Made by a program: the position numbers and the translations under genes. Shown in pieces: positions 58,540-64,000 of a stretch of DNA of 64,000 bases. Location: assembly GCA_030753675.1 (NCBI GenBank), contig JASMBU010000003.1, forward strand, positions 117,806 through 181,805. The letters are read 5' to 3'. The notes under the pieces were generated by a model, which was not told where the DNA came from, ran no database searches, and saw nothing but the letters and a program-made list of their open reading frames with translations. Origin of the DNA: Methylococcales bacterium (lineage in GTDB: Bacteria; Pseudomonadota; Gammaproteobacteria; Methylococcales; Methylomonadaceae). Each line of letters starts with the position of its first letter. Within the stretch, counting starts at the first letter, position 1.

Positions 58540-60366
58540 ATGCGCCAATTTATTGCCAAGCTTATCAAACAAAACATTAATACCACCGTTCCTGCCACAG
58601 GCCTGGCTATATTTCGCTGCCTTTATGGAATCATAGTTTTTCAAGAAGTTATTTTCTTATTATTTTTCCGTCATCTAATCTTTGACCCCGTCCCTTTTAT
58701 TGATAATGCGTACCCCATTATTCCTCTATTTCTGATATTTTGGGCGTTCATTGGTCTTTGTTTAATTGTTGGTCGCTACTGTCAATTTGCCAGTATCAGT
58801 AACTACTTGCTCTGGCTCGTTTTTCTGAATTTTACGCCCATGCGCCATGAGTTTGGCGGTGGCTTTGATCAATTTATGCTCGCCTGTGGATTGTTACTCA
58901 TATTCCTCCCTATTAACCGCGGCTGGTCACTTGATTTACTATATTATCGCTTACGTAACTTAACAATTAATTTTCCGAAAACACAAGACGTATCTATTCT
59001 TTGCTATTATTTACCGATCATATTTTGCTTATGCTTCCTGTATCCCGATTCAGCGATCCACAAACTGTGGGCGGAGCATTGGTTAAATGGTTTAGGTGCA
59101 TGGCTCCCCTCCAGTCACCCCTATTATATTTCGGCAGTTGATCCCTCATGGCTACTTAACAATGAACTTTTACAACGATGCCTAGGTTATCTAATCATTA
59201 TTTTTCAACTTGCTTTTCCTTTTTTTATTTTTCGCCGACACTTTCAGCCCCTGTTTCTTATTGTCGGCGTATCATTTCATTTAGGTATCACCCTATTCTT
59301 CAACATTTATCCCTTCGGCCTTATGATGTTTTTTTTCTATGCGCTCGTCGTCCCTCCGCATTGGTGGCGCCTACTCAAAAACAAAATAAGCTATAACTCC
59401 CCATTACTAACTGTTTTTTTTCAACCGAGCAATCCTAACCAAATTCGCCAGATAGTTCTATTACAACATTTTGATTTTTTTAAGGCCCTTCAATTTAAAG
59501 AAGATACTAACAATAAGTCTCCATCTATTTATACCTTAAACAAACATCAACCCTATTCCAGCCACCTGTCATACGCCACTATCTTTTGGCACATGCGCTA
59601 CACGCTCCCACTCAGCTTACTGCTTTTTACTCCCGTACTCGGACCGTTTGTCATTAAAAAACAAACAAATAATACAAAGCCCCTAAAACCAAACTACGCT
59701 CTAATGTCACCTCCTACTGTTCTATATGACGTTCTACACCAACAATTCCTCAATTACCCTATTAAATTTATTTATAAATTTTCTAAAATACTTTGTTTTT
59801 TGGCCCTTCTACAACTGAATACCACTATTAATTATGCATTCTTATACCGACTCAATTTACATGACAACCCCACGCTAACCCCCCTGACCAATGCCAGCAA
59901 CATAGTCTGCGTCTTAAGTCATACTTTTTTAGGCATTACCCCCCACGCACTTTATGTTCACGATCATTTTGAAGGCTATAACCGTATTTTTGCTATTCAA
60001 TATTTAGGGGAGGACAATAACTACCACTGGCTACCCTTTATTAATGAACAAGGGCGTATTCTTTCTCCTAATTGGGGACGAGTCCACTCGATGTGGGCCA
60101 ACAGGGCAGTAACTCCTCATATCAAAGAAAACAACCTCAATAAGGCACTACTCAAAGTGACCGCTTTTTGGGGTACTAAAGTCGGCCTATCCCTTAACAA
60201 TGCCCAATTTAAAATTCTTTCCAAACCTATACGGTCTCCCTCACAGTGGGAATATGACTTGCGATCTAACAATCTAAATGGTCCATGGAAAACAATAGGT
60301 TCTGTCAATTGGATTAACAACCGATATCAATCCAACTTTCCTAATTTGTTTACCCCAAATAAGTAG
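58540..60366 (+). CDS. HTTM-domain membrane protein with degenerate DCC-like and unique C-terminal domains
   Basis: A 608-residue multi-pass protein. Residues ~15-285 form an HTTM (VKGC-related) domain: LAIFRCLYGIIVFQEV, the motif RHEFGGGFDQFMLACGLLLIFLPINRGWSLD, FLYPDSAIHKLWAEHWLNG and VSFHLGITLFFNIYPFGLMMFFFYALVVP. Residues ~288-320 (LTVFFQPSNPNQIRQIVLLQHFD…ALQF) align by eye with the DCC thiol-oxidoreductase start VYYDGDCGFC…, but both cysteines are lost. Two further hydrophobic segments (~350-365, ~410-425) lead to a soluble C-terminal domain (~450-608). The function is unknown; carboxylase activity cannot be assumed. No strong ribosome binding site. Confidence 0.78.
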   Translation: MRQFIAKLIKQNINTTVPATGLAIFRCLYGIIVFQEVIFLLFFRHLIFDPVPFIDNAYPIIPLFLIFWAFIGLCLIVGRYCQFASISNYLLWLVFLNFTPMRHEFGGGFDQFMLACGLLLIFLPINRGWSLDLLYYRLRNLTINFPKTQDVSILCYYLPIIFCLCFLYPDSAIHKLWAEHWLNGLGAWLPSSHPYYISAVDPSWLLNNELLQRCLGYLIIIFQLAFPFFIFRRHFQPLFLIVGVSFHLGITLFFNIYPFGLMMFFFYALVVPPHWWRLLKNKISYNSPLLTVFFQPSNPNQIRQIVLLQHFDFFKALQFKEDTNNKSPSIYTLNKHQPYSSHLSYATIFWHMRYTLPLSLLLFTPVLGPFVIKKQTNNTKPLKPNYALMSPPTVLYDVLHQQFLNYPIKFIYKFSKILCFLALLQLNTTINYAFLYRLNLHDNPTLTPLTNASNIVCVLSHTFLGITPHALYVHDHFEGYNRIFAIQYLGEDNNYHWLPFINEQGRILSPNWGRVHSMWANRAVTPHIKENNLNKALLKVTAFWGTKVGLSLNNAQFKILSKPIRSPSQWEYDLRSNNLNGPWKTIGSVNWINNRYQSNFPNLFTPNK

Positions 60367-60441
60367 TGCGCCAATTTTTGAGAAACTTCCATATGGACGG
60401 TTGAATATGGTTTAATTAGCTATGCGACAAATTGACGCACT
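60365..60441. repeat. inverted repeat joining the HTTM stop codon to an operator-like palindrome
   Basis: Arms AGTGCGCCAATTT (60365-60377) and AAATTGACGCACT (60429-60441) pair with one mismatch around a 51-base loop. The right arm is part of the 17-bp palindrome at 60423-60439; the left arm looks like a degraded copy of the same motif in inverted orientation. Confidence 0.5.
60423..60439. promoter_or_regulatory. palindromic site, copy 1
   Basis: TGCGACAAATTGACGCA, with half-sites TGCGACAA and its complement (one mismatch) flanking a central A. It lies 43 bases before the 54-codon gene. Its near-perfect repetition 288 bases downstream, before the next small gene, argues for a protein-binding site rather than chance. 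Confidence 0.6.
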
Positions 60442-60482
60442 CACATTAAACATTCATTTATAATATTTTCAAGGAGTTTAAA

Positions 60483-60647
60483 ATGTCTCAAATAGAAGAC
60501 GACAGCATGGTTGTATGGTTAATTGCACTAGTTGTAGTTACCATTACCTTAGTAATATTGCTAAAACAAGACGAAACAAAACATCTAACCGGCGGGTATG
60601 AAGAGTTAGACGTTGAAGTTAGTCAGCAACTTGACGCTGGAAAATAA
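60483..60647 (+). CDS. 54-residue membrane protein, paralogue A
   Basis: ATG at 60483 preceded by AAGGAG. The acidic N-terminus MSQIEDD is followed by one membrane helix (about residues 9-27), then a tail starting LKQDETKHLTGGYEEL (motif at residues 30-42) and ending QQLDAGK. Lysines sit only after the helix, so by the positive-inside rule the tail faces the cytoplasm. The 13-residue DETKHLTGGYEEL motif is identical in the 57-residue protein at 60965, with only synonymous differences in the DNA, which shows that both are translated and under selection. I do not recognise the family. Confidence 0.85.
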   Translation: MSQIEDDSMVVWLIALVVVTITLVILLKQDETKHLTGGYEELDVEVSQQLDAGK

Positions 60648-60710
60648 TTTTATTTAAAATATTTTTTATTTTTTCTTGCACACCACTGATTAAATGTGTT
60701 TCAATGGACC

Positions 60711-60727
60711 TGTGACAAATTGTCGCA
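60711..60727. promoter_or_regulatory. palindromic site, copy 2
   Basis: TGTGACAAATTGTCGCA, differing from copy 1 at two positions, 50 bases before the 39-codon lipoprotein gene. Together the copies give TGYGACAA-A-TTGWCGCA. A run of AAT repeats (about 60729-60760) lies between it and the ribosome binding site. Confidence 0.6.
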
Positions 60728-60777
60728 GTAAATAATAATAATAATTCTTAATAATAATTCTTTTAAAGGAGATTATC

Positions 60778-60897
60778 ATGAAAAAAATCTTAACCGCATT
60801 AGCTATGGTTGCTATGGTTGTTGGTCTTACTGGCTGCTTAGATGATCCTGACGGCGGACAACAACGTCTTACTAGCTCTACTTCAGTTACTCTTTAA
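60778..60897 (+). CDS. 39-residue lipopeptide precursor
   Basis: ATG at 60778 with AAAGGAG eight bases upstream. The signal peptide MKKILTALAMVAMVVGLTGC has a perfect lipobox LTGC, with lipidation at C20, leaving a mature lipopeptide of only 20 residues (CLDDPDGGQQRLTSSTSVTL). Asp at +3 rather than +2 predicts outer-membrane sorting. The size recalls entericidin-type small lipoproteins, but the mature sequence does not match them. It lies between the two paralogous tail proteins, downstream of palindrome copy 2. Confidence 0.8.
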   Translation: MKKILTALAMVAMVVGLTGCLDDPDGGQQRLTSSTSVTL

Positions 60898-60964
60898 GTA
60901 GTTTTAGGTATTAATTTAAAGATTTACTTTAAATAATTTAATTTATAAAAATAAGGAGCTTATC

Positions 60965-61138
60965 ATGGCTGAAGAACAAGGTGGATTTTCAATTTGGTAT
61001 GCAATGCCAATCGTATTTATTTTAGTTTTAGTTTTCATGTTGAAAAAAGATGAAACTAAACATTTAACTGGCGGTTACGAAGAGTTGAACTCTGAAGTCG
61101 GTAAACAATTAAATTCAGGTGCTGCTAACAGAATGTAA
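60965..61138 (+). CDS. 57-residue membrane protein, paralogue B
   Basis: ATG at 60965 with AAGGAG upstream. MAEEQGGFSIWYAMPIVF opens the protein; one membrane helix covers about residues 9-26, then LKKDETKHLTGGYEELNSEVGKQLNSGAANRM. The tail motif at residues 29-41 is identical to that of the 54-residue protein, while the N-terminal and helix residues differ. That makes the two paralogues specialised in the membrane part and conserved in the cytoplasmic part. It is the last gene before terminator 61157-61187. Function unknown. Confidence 0.85.
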   Translation: MAEEQGGFSIWYAMPIVFILVLVFMLKKDETKHLTGGYEELNSEVGKQLNSGAANRM

Positions 61139-61156
61139 GCTAATTCTGATTTAATG

Positions 61157-61187
61157 AAAAAAACCCTCTTATAGAGGGTTTTTTTTT
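61157..61187 (+). terminator. strong rho-independent terminator
   Basis: AAACCCTCT / AGAGGGTTT with a 3-base loop, preceded by As and followed by a long T-run (TTTTTTTTT), 18 bases past the 57-codon gene. It closes the small-protein run. Confidence 0.9.
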
Positions 61188-62243
61188 ACCTTTTTTTGAG
61201 AACTAAAAGCGATACTTTCTTTTTCACCCATATATCAAAATCTGTTTACCACTACCCACCTCTCGTCCATCATACAGTGCATAGTTACCTACAATCCTCA
61301 TGAGTGGGGTTATTATTGGCTTAAATAATACAATATTTATAGTGAAAACATTATACCTGTCTATAATTTAAAATTTTTCCTTTTGATCTATCTGACACAC
61401 CAGGTGTAGCTAAGCTAACCTTCCATTTAATCACTATAATTCTTACTGACCATTCCATAACAACCAAAAACACACCCTTAGCCATCTTCTGCCTTTTTGA
61501 AATCCACAAATTATATCCTGAATAACTTAACCTACGAACTACGGGTATACGTACATTTTTTATCTCAGATCTATAGCCTATAGTTATCTCCATTTTATTA
61601 TATTAAAAGATATTACAATAAACTAACCCATCTCCATCAAAGGCTTAAACCCCTCAAGTCCACGCATTAAATGACACCCAAGTGAGCTAAATAGACTTAA
61701 TACTGAGCTGTCAATAGATTAACTGTTTTATGCCACCTATTGCGCGGTTGAAACGCTCAATGAAATAATTACAGCCCCTAAAATATCTTCTGTAACATTT
61801 TTGAAATTTCGACTTAAATGACATCTTTTAATACTTCACCACCTAATGATAAAAAAAGACTGGCTTTTAATATTTATGATTTAAGCCAACAATTACACTA
61901 TCGGCTATTTAACCCCCCTACAACGCGAATAACTCGACTAAATCAGTGAGTGCAATACACTACCAATCACTCTTATATCCAATAGGTATATTAAATTATA
62001 AAGGCCTGTATTAATGTAATCATTCCAGTGCAATATTAATTAGATTAACCTTCATCTTATTTAAACTGTCACTTCAGCGATCTTTTACTTTAATCGTATA
62101 AAGCTAAAACAATGCCTCCAACTTAATCATCTATTTCTCTTATCATTTAAATATCCTATTTACACGCATACCCTCACACACCTGCTTGATTTACTATCCA
62201 AACATTATTAACGTTCCGTCATACAAGGACAAAAAATAAACAT
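61188..62243. other. 1.05-kb gene-poor, AT-rich stretch
   Basis: No convincing gene. All six frames are broken into short pieces; the longest (61351-61593, minus, 80 codons) lacks a ribosome binding site and resembles no family I know. The stretch 61623-61815 (minus) shows fragments of a transposase-like C-terminus, listed separately. No tRNA-like structure or tandem repeat was seen. Confidence 0.6.
61623..61815 (-). pseudogene. possible transposase C-terminal remnant
   Basis: One minus-strand frame reads YRRYFRGCNYFIERFNRAIG followed by GIKQLIY and a stop. The pattern RN-x-IERFFNR…K at the end of IS5/IS4-like (DDE) transposases, or ERFNR of integrase-core transposases, resembles this. Another frame ends HLMRGLEGFKPLMEMG before a stop at 61623. 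Frames are interrupted and no inverted repeats were found, so this is at best an old relic. Confidence 0.3.
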
Positions 62244-62278
62244 AAAAAAACCCCCAGTACCTTGCGGTACCGGGGGTC
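62244..62278 (-). terminator. terminator of the pmo operon
   Basis: On the minus strand ACCCCCGGTACC / GGTACTGGGGGT (one G-U pair) with a short loop, followed by TTTTTTT, about 50 bases after the pmoB stop. Strong stem plus U-run. Confidence 0.9.
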
Positions 62279-62325
62279 TCTTTTATCCCAAACTCTATAA
62301 GGTGTTCTTTATAGAGTAATCATGA

Positions 62326-63570
62326 TTAGATGAAAGATGGGATTAATGGTGCATCGATACCAACCATTTGTCTGTCACCAGCTTCGTCGTAGAAGAATAG
62401 TAGACCAGCAAATCGGCTGTCTGGATCATAGATCAAGTCAGCAAGACGATATACTTCCCAAGCAGCATCACTAGCCTGCACAGAGATAGTTTTTGTTTCG
62501 CCTGGAGCGATTGGGCTGTTATCACTTTGGGTTAGACCATTTTCAGCCAATAAATCAGCTGGGTATACACCTTCGTCTTCAGTAACATCAGCGTCTAGGA
62601 AACGTACAGAAGCTGTATTGAACTCACCTAAACGAACAGCTGTATCGCCATTGTTAGTGATAGTCAATGTCATTTCCATAGAACGTCCTGGAACACGGTA
62701 AGATGCATTGTCAACGGAAACAGCTACAGTAGGCTCTTCAACTTCTAGAGGAACCATATCACGCATTAAACCAGCCTGGATAGGAATCGTAACTGGGTAA
62801 GCGTCGTTAGTTGAAGCCATTAGCATTGCAGTCAAAGCCAAAACACCTCCACAAAATCCCATAGTGACTTTTTTGTCAGTATCAGAAATCAAAGAGTCTT
62901 GTTTTCCAGCATTAACAGCAATCAAACGAGGTATGAATATTGGAGATTTACACCAGTAAACCAACCAAGCGATACCAATTGCATACCACAAGAAGCTGTA
63001 GAAGTAAATGTCACCTAAACCCCAATTTTCAATATCGATAGTTTGACCTGTCAATGTTGTAACTGGGTTTCTGAACTGACTCATAGAACCAGTAATACGG
63101 ATGAATTTACCTGGGCCAATAATTGGACCACCATCTTCAACGTTCATCATAGTATGAACGTGCCAGTCACCTGGACGACGTGCTTTTAGAAGAACTTTAA
63201 AGTCATAAGTTTTACCTAGCTCAAGTGTTACTGAACGAGGAACTAATTGACCACCGATGTAAGAAGCTGCACGAATAAATACAGGTCCTGGAATACCGAT
63301 GTTTAAGAAAGAAACTTCTGGTTTAGCAACAGTTTCAGGCCACCCTTTAAAAACGTGGAATTTACCAGATACTGTTACTGTGTCATTCACTGCAACTTGG
63401 CTTTTTGACCAGTCAAGATCATACCAGTGAATAGTACGCATACGCATAAACGCAGCCTGAGACTTCTCACCGTGTGCCGAAGCAGTTGGTGTGTAAAACA
63501 TTGCTGTTGATACTGCTATCAACAGAGCGACAAATGAAAGTTTTGCCACTTTGTCTTTAATAGTTTTCAT
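62326..63570 (-). CDS. pmoB: particulate methane monooxygenase subunit B
   Basis: Periplasm-facing, copper-binding subunit of membrane methane monooxygenase. I chose the ATG at 63570 (MKTIKDKVAKLSFVAL, 414 residues), with GGAGG just upstream; the frame opens 10 codons earlier. The signal peptide ends before H33 (ASA-HGEK). H33, H137 and H139 (DWHVHTMM) match the copper ligands of Methylococcus capsulatus PmoB, and no gaps are needed in that alignment by eye. Two membrane helices near 185-205 and 235-255 separate two cupredoxin-like domains. The ending is FYDEAGDRQMVGIDAPLIPSFI. It is the last gene of pmoCAB; AmoB is excluded by the close type I methanotroph likeness. Confidence 0.97.
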   Translation of the reverse strand: MKTIKDKVAKLSFVALLIAVSTAMFYTPTASAHGEKSQAAFMRMRTIHWYDLDWSKSQVAVNDTVTVSGKFHVFKGWPETVAKPEVSFLNIGIPGPVFIRAASYIGGQLVPRSVTLELGKTYDFKVLLKARRPGDWHVHTMMNVEDGGPIIGPGKFIRITGSMSQFRNPVTTLTGQTIDIENWGLGDIYFYSFLWYAIGIAWLVYWCKSPIFIPRLIAVNAGKQDSLISDTDKKVTMGFCGGVLALTAMLMASTNDAYPVTIPIQAGLMRDMVPLEVEEPTVAVSVDNASYRVPGRSMEMTLTITNNGDTAVRLGEFNTASVRFLDADVTEDEGVYPADLLAENGLTQSDNSPIAPGETKTISVQASDAAWEVYRLADLIYDPDSRFAGLLFFYDEAGDRQMVGIDAPLIPSFI

Positions 63571-63671
63571 ATATCCTCCATCAGAGAAAAATATTTTCAT
63601 TTTCTAGCTTGATAACTTTAGCTAGCATTCGTTTTTTGGTACTACTTAACTTATAAATCTAGACCTAAATA

Positions 63672-64000
63672 CTAGGTAGATGTTACGAAGTCAGTTTTAC
63701 CGAACCACAATCCGAAAAAGTGCCATACGAAATAAACGATGATACTAACGAAAGCAGAGAAGAATGCTGATACAGGAGCAACGTCCTTACCAAAAGTTCT
63801 CAAAGTACCTTTTTCTACCATTCTGATATACTCAGGAGTACCAGTTCTTACATAGTGGTAACCAGATAAATCAGCAACAGTAAACATCATGCCGTTGTAT
63901 TCAACAGGTAAATGTAAAGGTGCAATGATAGGCCAGTTAGATGGGTAGAACAATAAACCCCAACCCATACCACCAGCGATAGCTGTCAAAGTGAAGCTAT
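63672..64000 (-). CDS. pmoA: particulate methane monooxygenase subunit A, C-terminal part
   Basis: Integral membrane subunit; only the last ~108 residues are in the window and the frame is open to the right edge (…SFTLTAIAGGMGWGLLFYPSNWP). YVRTGTPEYIRMVEKGTLRTFGKDVAPVSAFFSAF is nearly identical to type I (Methylobacter-like) PmoA and is the standard marker region. The stop is 101 bases upstream of the pmoB start. pmoC is expected further right, in the order pmoC-pmoA-pmoB. Confidence 0.96.
   Translation of the reverse strand, partial: SFTLTAIAGGMGWGLLFYPSNWPIIAPLHLPVEYNGMMFTVADLSGYHYVRTGTPEYIRMVEKGTLRTFGKDVAPVSAFFSAFVSIIVYFVWHFFGLWFGKTDFVTST

Noticed and set aside
60729..60760. AAT-rich repeats before the 39-codon gene
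   Set aside because: Short simple-sequence run in an AT-rich leader; could tune translation but nothing shows it.
61351..61593. 80-codon minus-strand open frame in the gene-poor stretch
   Set aside because: No ribosome binding site, no recognisable domain, and no support from context.
61818..61949. 43-codon plus-strand frame starting MTSFNTSPPNDKK
   Set aside because: Protein-like composition, but there is no ribosome binding site and it lies antisense to the probable transposase relic.

Overview
The window is an AT-rich chromosomal segment of a gammaproteobacterial (type I, Methylococcales) methane oxidiser. The clearest marker is the right edge: pmoB and the C-terminal part of pmoA, on the minus strand, encode particulate methane monooxygenase closely resembling the Methylobacter/Methyloprofundus type. 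Supporting evidence is a NAD-linked molybdenum/tungsten formate dehydrogenase, a PPi-type phosphofructokinase and a SoxYZ-like 'quinoprotein relay' pair. Housekeeping gene order (glyQS-gmhB-plsC, coaE-zapD, pcnB-folK-panBC, lptFG/pepA/holC/valS, ilvIHC-pssA-leuA) is typical of gammaproteobacteria. The pilus genes pilB and pilC are eroding and pilD is absent from its usual place. That suggests genome reduction, possibly in a host-associated methanotroph such as a mussel symbiont; this lifestyle is inference.

Layout. 1-2.2 kb: gshA (5' end cut) and cysH. 2.3-6.7 kb: VOC protein, bcp, rpiA, then a LysR regulator translationally coupled to a metallo-beta-lactamase-fold hydrolase and followed by a SoxYZ-like carrier. 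6.9-11.4 kb: formate dehydrogenase, divergent from the LysR gene across a palindromic LysR-type site. 11.4-16.7 kb: IscA-like protein, cysteine desulfurase, cysE, trmJ, suhB (divergent), rimI, uracil-DNA glycosylase. 16.7-23.9 kb: branched-chain amino acid block with pssA and the PPi-phosphofructokinase. 24-31.3 kb: ICL/PEP-mutase-family enzyme, DUF2797, ppa, DUF2064, panD, panC, panB, folK, pcnB. 31.4-39.2 kb: small membrane protein, RDD protein, lptG/lptF, pepA, holC, valS. 39.2-42.1 kb: pilB and pilC pseudogenes. 42.2-57.3 kb: coaE, zapD, Nudix/TMP-synthase-like fusion, argJ, CDF transporter, tusA-like plus PP-loop enzyme, glyQS, gmhB, plsC, a lipoprotein, a glutaredoxin-like protein, metH.

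57.4-61.2 kb is the least explained part: a 157-residue membrane protein, a 43-residue membrane protein, a 608-residue HTTM-domain protein behind a perfect FNR/ANR box, and a run of three tiny genes (54, 39 and 57 codons) ending in a strong terminator. The first and third of these share an identical 13-residue cytoplasmic-tail motif, while their DNA differs only at seven synonymous positions. Near-identical 17-bp palindromes precede the 54- and 39-codon genes. This small-protein locus is the best candidate for an undescribed system. About 1.05 kb without convincing genes, holding a probable transposase relic, separates it from the pmo terminator.

Functional themes: C1 metabolism (pMMO, formate oxidation, quinoprotein accessory proteins), PPi-based glycolysis (PPi-PFK with ppa), sulfur and Fe-S handling (cysH, gshA, cysE, cysteine desulfurase, IscA, TusA), amino acid and cofactor synthesis, and LPS export. 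No tRNA, rRNA, CRISPR array or intact insertion sequence was seen.
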